From CAZWUL01 sp964636625 (GTDB taxonomy: Bacteria > Atribacterota > Phoenicimicrobiia > Phoenicimicrobiales > Stramentimicrobiaceae), in assembly GCA_964636625.1 (NCBI GenBank), contig CAZWUL010000027.1, positions 1 through 13,608 of the forward strand: 13,608 nucleotides of DNA. Reading direction: 5' to 3'. Positions 1 to 6,297 of this stretch are shown piece by piece. Position 1 is the stretch's first letter. Each line of letters opens with the position of its first letter. The position numbers and the translations under genes are program-made. The notes beneath the pieces were generated by a model, which worked only from the letters and a program-made list of their open reading frames with translations, was not told the origin of the DNA and did no database searches.

Positions 1-1
1 A

Positions 2-67
2 AGAATAACGGAGATAAATAGAGAAAAACTTTCAAAGAAAGAGATAGGAGGTGATTCTATAGATTAA
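2..67 (+). CDS. possible C-terminal end of an upstream gene
   Basis: This frame is open from the first bases of the window to a TAA at 65-67 and would encode about 21 residues rich in Lys, Glu and Ile. It could be the tail of a gene starting before the window. Nothing identifies a family. An AGGAGG motif at 46-51 lies inside the stretch without a useful start codon after it, so the sequence may equally be non-coding leader DNA. Confidence 0.15.
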   Translation, partial: RITEINREKLSKKEIGGDSID

Positions 68-135
68 AGTTAATCGATACTTTAAATTTCTGATTTTCTG
101 AATTATTTTTATAAAAATTATTGGAGGATTTCGAA

Positions 136-606
136 ATGAAAAGATCAATTAAAATAATAGGTTTTGTATTGTTATTAATTTTGGCTATGTTTTTACTGAC
201 TGGTTGTTGGGAAGAATTTATTGAAGGGAAAATTACCGGTGGCGGGTGGTTCATGGATGAAGTAGATGAAGTTGATACGAAATGTACATTTGGATTTAAT
301 GCCCATGGTTTGCTGATAGAAGAGGGTAGTAGTTGTTGTGATCCTGATACTTATGATTTCAAAGGAGAGTTTCAATTTAATGACCATGCCGGAACTAAAA
401 TTCACGCTGATGTAACCGGACTTCTTGCGGTGTATGAATGGTTTGAATTTGCTGAATACAAGTTTACCGGTGAGACAAAAGAGAAAAAGGATGAACCAAA
501 ATCTCTTGAGGTAATAGTTTCTGAAGATGGAAGTTATGTTGAGATAATTTATGACGGAAATACATGGGAAGGTGAACTTCAGGGCGGCAACATAACTATT
601 CACTAA
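136..606 (+). CDS. small secreted lipoprotein, 156 aa, unknown function
   Basis: ATG at 136 is preferred because GGAGG (123-127) sits 8 nt upstream; an in-frame TTG at 121 would overlap that ribosome site. The product begins with Lys-Arg, a hydrophobic stretch and the lipobox LLTGC, so signal peptidase II should cleave before the Cys near residue 22 and the protein should be lipid-anchored. The mature part has a GGGW segment, a TFGFNA segment and a later KIHADVTGL segment. This spacing resembles small all-beta secreted domains recalled from other bacterial surface proteins, but I cannot name a family with certainty. A CC pair near residues 59-60 might form a disulfide. A strong terminator follows, so it looks monocistronic. 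No enzymatic motif is visible. The lipoprotein call is firm; the function is unknown. Confidence 0.8.
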   Translation: MKRSIKIIGFVLLLILAMFLLTGCWEEFIEGKITGGGWFMDEVDEVDTKCTFGFNAHGLLIEEGSSCCDPDTYDFKGEFQFNDHAGTKIHADVTGLLAVYEWFEFAEYKFTGETKEKKDEPKSLEVIVSEDGSYVEIIYDGNTWEGELQGGNITIH

Positions 607-691
607 ATCTTGACGAAGACAGTTTTTGTCAGTTTTGAATTTAGATTAAAATGATACAAATAGCATTTTTAGACACTTGAAGTCGTTTGGA

Positions 692-738
692 AATTGGGAG
701 TAGGTTAATAATAAAAATAATCTGCTCCCAATTTTTTG
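692..738 (+). terminator. intrinsic terminator of the small lipoprotein gene
   Basis: A 12-bp stem (692-703 with 722-733, one G-U pair) is built on AATTGGGAG and CTCCCAATT, has an A/T-rich loop and is followed by TTTTTTGTTTG. It lies 86 nt after the stop codon and is the textbook form of a Rho-independent terminator. Confidence 0.85.
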
Positions 739-1231
739 TTTGATTTTTTTCAAATAAATATTCCTTATATAAATTTTCTAGTGGTAATTTTGAACTGAGA
801 ATGATTTTTCTTTAATATATAGTTGCACCGTTTAAGCTTATTTTGTAGTATTTATAAGCAATAATAAATAAAAAGGGTGTTAAAAATGAATTATTTCACA
901 ATACATCATCTATAATCTATAAGATTTTACAAGAATTGTTATCTATCAAATGACTCCTTTTTAAAATAAATGTTATTATGCTAATCAAAAAAATATATCG
1001 ACAATCCCAAAAAAGTGGTATAATTATAGCAAGAAATATCTTTGGGTAATAAAAAACGCATTCCCTAAAACGTACCAGAAAAATATCAATTTATTCGCAC
1101 CACATTCGCACTACAGAAGTGAAAACAAAGCTTTTAATTAATATGTTTAATGAAGTTTTCAACTCTCTGTTTTTTGATTTTTAAACGTGATACTCAATGA
1201 TCACGACGCAATACTATTTAATAGGAGGTTT
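739..1231. other. AT-rich intergenic stretch without a gene
   Basis: No credible reading frame is visible on either strand. The only structure I can support is a 6-bp hairpin, CGTGAT/ATCACG, at 1186-1205, about 45 nt before the first riboswitch. An 8-codon frame at 885 (ATG to TAA) follows an AAAGGG motif but is too short to call. Confidence 0.5.
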
Positions 1232-1240
1232 TGCTATAGA
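1232..1240 (+). promoter_or_regulatory. extended -10 promoter candidate for the riboswitch leader
   Basis: TGC followed by TATAGA (1235-1240) fits an extended -10 element. The predicted start near 1247 lies just before the first strand of the aptamer's P1 helix (1252). No good -35 is present, which extended -10 promoters tolerate. This is an inference from position and motif only. Confidence 0.4.
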
Positions 1241-1246
1241 GTGTAA

Positions 1247-1352
1247 AGCTCTAAGCTGAGAAAGGTTAACCATCGGTAACGATGGGACGCAAAGTTACGG
1301 GTCCTAATTTTCCATCTCCTCATTTATAGGATTGCCGGACTACCTGCTTACT
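1247..1352 (+). promoter_or_regulatory. cyclic di-GMP-I (GEMM-I) riboswitch, first copy
   Basis: The conserved core GGGACGCAAAG is at 1284-1294, directly after the P2 hairpin CCATCG-GTAA-CGATGG, whose GNRA tetraloop is the GEMM-I hallmark. P3 opens with CGGGTCCTAA and closes with TTATAGGATTGCCGG, which resembles the tetraloop-receptor helix of the class. P1 can form from TAAGC (1252-1256) and GCTTA (1346-1350). The ligand-side strand reads AAAGGTTAACC, less standard than the usual GGCAAAC form, so affinity may differ. No open frame lies between this aptamer and the second one, so both probably act on the lipoprotein at 1952. A perfect palindrome GAATAATT/AATTATTC follows at about 1358-1374 without a T-run, so I cannot assign the expression platform. 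Confidence 0.8.
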
Positions 1353-1584
1353 GCCCCGAATAATTTAATTATTCAGCGCCACAATTGTAACACAATCATA
1401 CTCATGAATATATCTAAAAACAATTTATTGAAATATTACAAAAAAGGTTGGTATTCTATATAGATAAGAATAATTACTACATAGTAGTAACATTTTAATA
1501 AATTATTGCAGTGAAGAATTAAAGAGCAGAACAGATGCAGCATATATTAAAAGGTAAAGTACTTTTTCGTATCTTATAAAATTC
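1353..1584. other. spacer between the two riboswitches
   Basis: No gene is visible; a 19-codon frame from 1405 is the longest short frame noticed and is not credible. The stretch holds two small palindromes: one near 1358-1374 and TTACTAC-ATA-GTAGTAA at 1474-1490. A TATAAA at 1575-1580 could be a -10 element for separate transcription of the second aptamer, but no matching -35 is seen. Confidence 0.4.
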
Positions 1585-1610
1585 TTGGAAAAGGAAGGTG
1601 GTGCCAGACA

Positions 1611-1880
1611 TCCAGAAAGGTTGAAAAAGGCAAACTATCCGAAAGGATAGGACGCAAAGTTATGGGTCTAAAATATTGTATGTTGTTATTGAAAATACTT
1701 TTTTACAATTGTGAACCCAATTTTTTTATATGGGAACACTAATTTTAGTAATTGCGAATTGTTTCTCTTTACTTACTGTTGCGAACACTATTTTTTATTT
1801 GTCATTGCGAGGAGCGAAGCGACGAAGCAATCTCAGTTAACATACAATATGATGACTGCCAGACTTCCAAACTTTTAATA
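1611..1880 (+). promoter_or_regulatory. cyclic di-GMP-I riboswitch, second copy, P3 loop expanded by an insert
   Basis: The order of elements matches GEMM-I. P1 5' strand AAAGGTTG is at 1616-1623, AAAAAGGCAAAC follows, P2 is CTATCC-GAAA-GGATAG, then GGACGCAAAG (1650-1659) and the P3 entry ATGGGTCTAA. The P3 entry continues as ATATTGTATGTT (1673-1684). Its exact reverse complement, AACATACAATAT, appears only at 1839-1850 and is followed by the aptamer's closing part GATGACTGCCAGACTTCC and the P1 3' strand CAAACTTT (1868-1875, one mismatch). The two halves are therefore separated by about 154 nt held in the P3 terminal loop. The lipoprotein start is 76 nt after the aptamer. Class I c-di-GMP switches typically control surface, motility and adhesion genes, which fits the target. 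Confidence 0.8.
1685..1838. mobile_element. insert in the riboswitch P3 loop, with a D-type palindromic repeat
   Basis: This segment interrupts the second aptamer at the tip of P3. Its right end (about 1801-1836) is the palindromic repeat TCATTGCGAGGAGCGAAGC..., whose reverse complement is almost exactly repeated at 8513-8549. Related versions occur at 3964-4004, 4366-4407, 4663-4703, 6029-6067, 9617-9656 and 9797-9836. It is the only copy seen here in the reverse orientation. The left part has three imperfect direct repeats of the form GNGAACNCNAATTTT (1711, 1731 and 1781). No coding capacity or target duplication is evident, so it may be a small non-autonomous element or accumulated repeats. 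Confidence 0.5.
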
Positions 1881-1951
1881 TTAAAGAAATTTCTAAAAAT
1901 GATTTTTTGGTTCTGAATTTTAATATTTAAAAAGAAAGGAAGTTTTTTATT

Positions 1952-3757
1952 ATGAAAAAAGTATTGTTTTTAATGACAGGTATTTTAGTATTAGGACTGG
2001 TCTTTGCCGGTTGTAGCACATTAACTAATATTACTACACCGGGCACTACCCAGGAAGGATTTACTTATTTGGCCAAAGGTGGTCCGACCGAAGATGACGC
2101 AGATTCTTATCCTCTATATGCCGGCCAGGATGAACTAGTAGGAGAAGTGTTGGTCTGGGATGACGGAGAAAATCTTTATGTGAAGTATGTAGTTGATTCT
2201 CCATGGCTCTTGTATGAAACCCATCTTGCAATTGGCACTTCTTTAGATGATATTCCTACCAACAATGCAGGCAACCCGAAAGTAGGAAATTTCCCATATG
2301 GAGATGATGAGTTGGATGGAGAATCTTCCTACCAGGAATGTATTCCTCTTGAGGACATATTAGGAGAGAATGATCCTTGTGGACAGGAGCTGGTTATTGC
2401 TGCCCATGCAGTGGTTAAAAAGGTAATTGGCTCAGGTTCATCTGTTGAAGAAACTTTGTATCTAACGGATAGCGGTGTAGCTGGAGATGGTGCTAAACTT
2501 TACCAAGTTGAGATCATAGGAGGAGCTGCAAATTTAACACTACTATATACGCTGCCTAATCCAAATTTTGATCAAGTAGATGCGATAGCCTGTACACCTG
2601 ATGGCACTACAATCTATGTAATTGATAAAAACATAAGACCAAGGCAATTCGGCAAGTATGAAGTTTTATCAGGTGATTTCCATGAACTTGGTGGAATTGT
2701 TATAGGACCTGATACTGGCAATGTTGTGGCAGCTGCCTTTTCACCTGATGGAAAACTTTATGTATATCACAATGGTGATGAATCCCTTTACGAAGTAGAC
2801 ATAGATTTAATAACTGCTGCGAAAATTAAAACTGTTGATGTTGTTGGTGTTACGGATATAGTGTTTGATTTTGAAGGAAAGCTTTATCTTAATTCACCTG
2901 ATGCAGGTTTATGGAAAATGGAAGATCTTTCTAGTAATGCAGTTAAGCTAGGTGATGCTATACCTGGAACTTACATTACGGGGCTAGCTATCAGAGAGGG
3001 AGGAATAGGTTCTCTGGTCGGGTCAGATCGATATAACAGTGCAATTGTTGAAATAAGTAAGGTTGATGGAAGTTTAATAGCATCTTATACAACTGATATC
3101 ACTTATAGTGGTGGAGGAGACATGACTGTTGGAGCGCTTGGAGAACCGGTTTATTTTTATTGTGAAGAAACTGCCTGGGGTGCTGTATGTGAAGGAGAAA
3201 CAAGATTTGTCGACCGAGGCAACTGGGCAACTTACTTTAATTATATAATCGAATGCTCGTCATTATGTATACCGGGAAGTCTGTGGATAATAGGTGATAA
3301 GGAAGTTGATCAAATGGATAATCCTGCGGATGAATTTAATTACCCCGGTGCTCCTCTAAGCTTGATAGAGCCAGCTTATGATGATCCATTTGTTGTAGGG
3401 ACTAGCCTTATTAGTGATTTCCCATGGAATTCGAATTGGGACAGAGGATATGCAGTTGATTTTGATGTAGATTTTTACTATTCAGGCCCAGAAGCCAAAG
3501 CCAAATTGACCATTTCATGGAGTCCAGGTAAATCTGATGAGGAGCAGAAAGAAGTATTTTTGGATGGTATCAGTATAGGTCTTACTCCAGTAAGAAATGG
3601 AGTCGGTGTACCTGGTTGGTATGAAGGAAACAAAGTATTCCAAGATACCTTTGACATTGATAACCTGACTGAAGGAAATCATACTTTGACATTTAAGCAT
3701 TATCTTGGAGATGGAACACTTTGGGATTATGTTGAATTAGAAAGAGTATGTGAATGA
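1952..3757 (+). CDS. large surface lipoprotein with beta-propeller and C-terminal beta-domain, 601 aa
   Basis: ATG at 1952 follows AAGGAAG (1936-1942) by 9 nt. Residues 1-21 are a lipoprotein signal ending in LVFAGC, with Cys21 the expected acylated residue. A first beta-rich segment (about 52-158) contains LVGEVLVWDDGENLYVKY and IAAHAVV. Residues about 165-400 show propeller-like blades such as ACTPDGTTIYVID, AFSPDGKLYVY and VFDFEGKLYLN. The segment EETAWG...NWATYFNYII (405-434) reads like the natural end of the first domain, so the propeller appears to be inserted within it. Residues about 490-601 (AKLTISW...EGNHTLTFKH...WDYVELERV) resemble a galactose-binding or carbohydrate-binding beta-sandwich. 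Two c-di-GMP riboswitches lie upstream and a terminator lies downstream. The likely role is surface binding or matrix; the ligand is unknown. Domain names are from pattern recognition only. Confidence 0.85.
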   Translation: MKKVLFLMTGILVLGLVFAGCSTLTNITTPGTTQEGFTYLAKGGPTEDDADSYPLYAGQDELVGEVLVWDDGENLYVKYVVDSPWLLYETHLAIGTSLDDIPTNNAGNPKVGNFPYGDDELDGESSYQECIPLEDILGENDPCGQELVIAAHAVVKKVIGSGSSVEETLYLTDSGVAGDGAKLYQVEIIGGAANLTLLYTLPNPNFDQVDAIACTPDGTTIYVIDKNIRPRQFGKYEVLSGDFHELGGIVIGPDTGNVVAAAFSPDGKLYVYHNGDESLYEVDIDLITAAKIKTVDVVGVTDIVFDFEGKLYLNSPDAGLWKMEDLSSNAVKLGDAIPGTYITGLAIREGGIGSLVGSDRYNSAIVEISKVDGSLIASYTTDITYSGGGDMTVGALGEPVYFYCEETAWGAVCEGETRFVDRGNWATYFNYIIECSSLCIPGSLWIIGDKEVDQMDNPADEFNYPGAPLSLIEPAYDDPFVVGTSLISDFPWNSNWDRGYAVDFDVDFYYSGPEAKAKLTISWSPGKSDEEQKEVFLDGISIGLTPVRNGVGVPGWYEGNKVFQDTFDIDNLTEGNHTLTFKHYLGDGTLWDYVELERVCE

Positions 3758-3796
3758 TTTTTTCTGGGACGATTCTTTGTTTCACCCGTATCACAC

Positions 3797-4172
3797 AGGG
3801 GACGGTTCTCTGTATCAAAGAATGAGCTGAGAATTGTTTCTAACAATGTGAGTTAACTTAAAAATGGGGATGGGCTTTCAAAGAGAGCCTGTTCCCATTT
3901 TTCGTTTGCAGTTTACTGCTCTTTGTTTTTTAGTCTTAAAATCAATAGTTGCAAGAATAATTGAATGAGATTGCTTCTGTCGTTTCTCTCCATCGCAATG
4001 ACAGAAAATAAAGATAATGGCAATGACAAAAAAGTATCGAGTAGGTTGTATCGAGCATCGAGTTAAAATGCAATAACTTATGCAAAAATACAAAGACAGT
4101 TTGCGTAATGACAAAGTAAATATAACGACCCACGGGGCAGTCCTTTGACACGGTTAATTAAGAGCAATGGAA
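3797..4172 (+). repeat. long direct repeat, copy 1
   Basis: This segment recurs at 4495-4871. The first 45 nt (AGGGGACGG... to ...GTTTCT, 3797-3841) are identical, then comes the diverged hairpin, and 3920-4172 (253 nt) matches 4619-4871 base for base. It contains a D palindrome (3964-4004) and ends with an E motif, GACACGGTTAATTAAGAGC. Frames inside it are artefacts of the repeat, appearing identically in both copies. Confidence 0.9.
3861..3906 (+). terminator. terminator after the propeller lipoprotein, part of the duplicated unit
   Basis: A 16-bp stem with three wobble pairs (3861-3876 with 3886-3901) starts AAAATGGGG and ends CCCATTTTT, and is followed by TTCGTTTG. It lies about 100 nt after the stop codon. 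Its aligned partner at 4560-4601 keeps the stem with different bases. Confidence 0.65.
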
Positions 4173-4202
4173 TAAGGAAATTGTAATCTTTTTCCTGTTC
4201 CG

Positions 4203-4333
4203 TTTTGGGAGTCTAGGGCAGACACAAGGTCTGCCCCTACAGGATATTACATGCTTCCTTTCGTTATATTTTTATTGCAAATATTCCTTCTTTTAGTCTT
4301 TCTCTAAAAACTATAAACCATAAACTAAAAACC
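4203..4333 (+). repeat. B-C repeat, copy 1
   Basis: The B part is an 8-bp hairpin GGGCAGAC-ACAAG-GTCTGCCC followed by CCTACAGGATATTACATGC. The C tail reads CTAAAAACTATAAACC and so on. The same B-C order and spacing recurs at 4996-5128, 7417-7546 and 12143-12270. An E-type hairpin (GGAATAAGGAAA with TTTCCTGTTCC, 4169-4201) directly precedes it. Confidence 0.85.
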
Positions 4334-4365
4334 ATTCTGCCTCCAATTATTGCCCACATAAGTGA

Positions 4366-4488
4366 ATGAGATTGCTTCAGTCGATTCTCTCCATCGCAAT
4401 GACAGAAAAATAAAGAGACTGGCAGTAACAGAAAGCTTTCTTTTATATTTTGTCATTGAAGATTTTATCTTTGAACTTTTTTCTGAAA
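4366..4488 (+). repeat. 123-bp D-type repeat, copy 1
   Basis: This stretch is identical to 6029-6151. It starts at the D palindrome (ATGAGATTGCTTC...CGCAATGACAG) and runs through an AT-rich tail ending TTTTTTCTGAAA. The two copies flank the hicBA locus and its repeats. Confidence 0.88.
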
Positions 4489-4494
4489 TGATAT

Positions 4495-4871
4495 AGGGGA
4501 CGGTTCTCTGTATCAAAGAATGAGCTGAGAATTGTTTCTGCGAGTGTGAGTTGATTTTAAAAATGGAGATAGGTTTTTCGAGAAAAATCTATCTCCATTT
4601 TCTTTTGCAGCTTAAAGTTCTTTGTTTTTTAGTCTTAAAATCAATAGTTGCAAGAATAATTGAATGAGATTGCTTCTGTCGTTTCTCTCCATCGCAATGA
4701 CAGAAAATAAAGATAATGGCAATGACAAAAAAGTATCGAGTAGGTTGTATCGAGCATCGAGTTAAAATGCAATAACTTATGCAAAAATACAAAGACAGTT
4801 TGCGTAATGACAAAGTAAATATAACGACCCACGGGGCAGTCCTTTGACACGGTTAATTAAGAGCAATGGAA
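4495..4871 (+). repeat. long direct repeat, copy 2
   Basis: Partner of 3797-4172, shifted by 698-699 bp through one single-base indel. Its hairpin at 4560-4601 has a nearly perfect 18- to 20-bp stem (AAAATGGAGATAGG... with ...CTATCTCCATTTT), paired like copy 1 but with changed bases. The copy ends in an E motif and then diverges at 4872. Confidence 0.9.
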
Positions 4872-5128
4872 CAGATAAATGGCAACATTCACCTTTTCCA
4901 TTTTATTATCAGGTTGCATTGAATGATTTAAATATTATTTTTTGCTTTTCTTGTTGAAAATCGGGGATAGGTCCCAAAAAAGCGGGATCTGTCCCTTTTT
5001 GGGAGTCTTCGGGCAGACACAAGGTCTGCCCCTACAGGATATTACATGCTTCCTTTCGTTATTTCGTAGTTACAGATATTTCTTCTTCGAGCCTTTCTCT
5101 AAAAACTATAAACCATAAACTAAAAACT
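4836..5128 (+). repeat. composite E-A-B-C repeat upstream of hicBA
   Basis: Four repeat families occur in a row: the E motif (GACACGGTTAATTAAGAGC, with stem ATGGAA/TTCCAT at 4866-4901), the A hairpin (ATCGGGGATAGG...ATCTGTCCC, 4956-5000), the B hairpin (4996-5062) and the C tail (5099-5128). The same order recurs at 7250-7546, downstream of hepT. Confidence 0.85.
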
Positions 5129-5191
5129 TTTTTCTAGCAATTATTCCCCGCAATTTTTAATTCTTATTTTCAAAGTCTTCTTTGATTCTTT

Positions 5192-5220
5192 TTGTATAAG
5201 TTGTTAGTAAGTGCTAAAAT
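5192..5220 (+). promoter_or_regulatory. sigma-70-type promoter candidate for hicBA
   Basis: TTGTAT (5192-5197) and TAAAAT (5215-5220) are separated by exactly 17 nt, about 95 nt before the hicB start. It lies just after the last repeat, as expected for a self-contained TA promoter. This is motif evidence only. Confidence 0.45.
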
Positions 5221-5316
5221 ATTAATGATTAGATAGTTTGATAGATTGTGAAAGGGGTTTTAGATTTATATTTATATATTTCATAAGTACCCTATTACAG
5301 ATATGAGGTGAGATTA

Positions 5317-5532
5317 ATGCAACAGTTAAAAATAATTGTAGAAAAACATTCTGAGGGATATGTAGCTTATCCTTTGGGTTTAAAAGGTATAGTAGTCGGT
5401 GAGGGCAGTACCTATGAAGAAGCACTGGCGGATGTAAAATCAGCGATTAAATTTCACATAGAAAGTTTTGGAAAAGAGGTATTCGATACAGATAAAATTA
5501 AGGAAACCTTTATTGCTGAAATAGCATTGTAA
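5317..5532 (+). CDS. hicB: HicB-family antitoxin
   Basis: ATG at 5317 is chosen because GAGGTG (5305-5310) precedes it by 6 nt; an in-frame GTG at 5308 would overlap that site. The 71-residue product has the HicB partial RNase H-like fold signature: a first strand LKIIVEK, the EGYVAYPLGLKG turn and G-STYEEALADVKSAIKFHIE (about 30-49). The usual PDLPGC segment is replaced by PLGLKGIVV. The chain ends soon after, leaving no room for the C-terminal HTH or ribbon-helix-helix domain of longer HicB proteins, so autoregulation may be weak or need HicA. It neutralises HicA. Its stop TAATG shares one base with hicA, so the two are translationally coupled, with the antitoxin first. Confidence 0.88.
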   Translation: MQQLKIIVEKHSEGYVAYPLGLKGIVVGEGSTYEEALADVKSAIKFHIESFGKEVFDTDKIKETFIAEIAL

Positions 5533-5768
5533 TGAAATTTCCAAGAGATGCTTCTAAAAGAAAGGTTATAAAAACGCTAGAAAACCTTGGATTCAAGATA
5601 GTTAGAATAGGATCCCATATCTCAATGATGAGAGAAAATCAAGATGGCACTAAAACTCCTTTAACTATGCCGAACCATGAGAAAATCAAAGGTTCAACAC
5701 TGAGGGTTCTTTGCAGGCAATCCAGTATTAAGAGGGATGAATTTTTAGAATTATATAAAAAAGCGTGA
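5532..5768 (+). CDS. hicA: HicA-family mRNA interferase toxin
   Basis: The 78-residue protein fits the usual HicA length. The motif IGSHISMM (27-33) carries His29, the conserved catalytic histidine of the dsRBD-like HicA fold. The downstream PLTMPNHEKIKGSTLRVLCRQ (43-63) is the typical second half of the family. HicA cleaves mRNA and is held inactive by HicB. The start overlaps the hicB stop by one base, so no separate ribosome site is needed. A strong A-type terminator hairpin begins 10 nt after the stop. All key residues are present and the reading frame is intact, so the toxin should be functional. Confidence 0.9.
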   Translation: MKFPRDASKRKVIKTLENLGFKIVRIGSHISMMRENQDGTKTPLTMPNHEKIKGSTLRVLCRQSSIKRDEFLELYKKA

Positions 5769-5777
5769 TTAGGATTG

Positions 5778-5823
5778 AAAATCGGGGACAGGACCCACAA
5801 AGGCGGGCTCTGTCCCCGATTTT
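5778..5823 (+). terminator. A-type hairpin terminator after hicA
   Basis: A perfect 14-bp stem (5778-5791 with 5810-5823: AAAATCGGGGACAG and CTGTCCCCGATTTT) ends in a T-run. It is the most intact of six A elements (near 4956, 5778, 7376, 8304, 9415 and 12102), all in the same orientation and mostly downstream of toxin genes. Confidence 0.8.
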
Positions 5824-6151
5824 AGTTTGCAGTTTATAGTTTTCTGTTTTTAGTTTTAAAGTCAATATTTGCAACCATAAGTGAATAAAAATATATTAAG
5901 CCAATTCAGTTTATAATAACAAAAATATCTATTGCAATTTGGTCATTATAAGTATTTCTCCTTTGAATCTTTTGCTGAAAACTGATAACTGTAAACCCTT
6001 TCCTATCAATTATTGCCCGCATAATTGTATGAGATTGCTTCAGTCGATTCTCTCCATCGCAATGACAGAAAAATAAAGAGACTGGCAGTAACAGAAAGCT
6101 TTCTTTTATATTTTGTCATTGAAGATTTTATCTTTGAACTTTTTTCTGAAA
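5778..6151 (+). repeat. A-to-D composite repeat downstream of hicBA
   Basis: After the A hairpin the sequence continues AGTTTGCAGTTTATAG, TTTTAGTTTTAAAGTCAAT and an AT-rich spacer with GAAAACTG. It reaches a D palindrome at 6029-6067; 6029-6151 is identical to 4366-4488. The A-to-D order recurs after relE (8304-8551) and after mazF (9415-9656). No gene is seen in this stretch. Confidence 0.8.
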
Positions 6152-6233
6152 ACTGAAAACCTCTCACCATCAATTGATGCCTGTTCCTTCTTTTCTACCC
6201 GCAGGGAATTTTATTTAGGGAAAGTATATTTTA

Positions 6234-6242
6234 TGTTATAAT
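6234..6242 (+). promoter_or_regulatory. extended -10 promoter candidate for mntA-hepT
   Basis: TGT followed by TATAAT (6237-6242) is a perfect extended -10, about 55 nt before the mntA start. The -35 position is poor, which this class tolerates. Confidence 0.5.
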
Positions 6243-6297
6243 TTAAAAAAGTTCTTAACAATTGTCAAATAATCTCAGATTAAAAGAATGAAATTCA

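Noticed and set aside
193..603. 136-codon minus-strand frame opposite the small lipoprotein
   Set aside because: The plus-strand gene has a ribosome site, signal peptide, lipobox and terminator; the opposite frame has none of these.
885..911. Eight-codon frame after AAAGGG, as a possible leader peptide
   Set aside because: Too short, with no attenuator-like structure and no gene nearby.
1779..1791. 13-base match TTGCGAACACTAT, also found inverted at 12476-12488
   Set aside because: A 13-base match on either strand is expected by chance in a window of this size and composition.
3878..4850. Minus-strand frames of 63 to 78 codons, two of them identical at 3942-4151 and 4641-4850
   Set aside because: They lie wholly inside the non-coding direct repeats, have no ribosome sites, and their identity only reflects the duplicated DNA.
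3797..5140. CRISPR array
   Set aside because: Repeats are far too long and irregular, with no uniform spacers and no cas genes.
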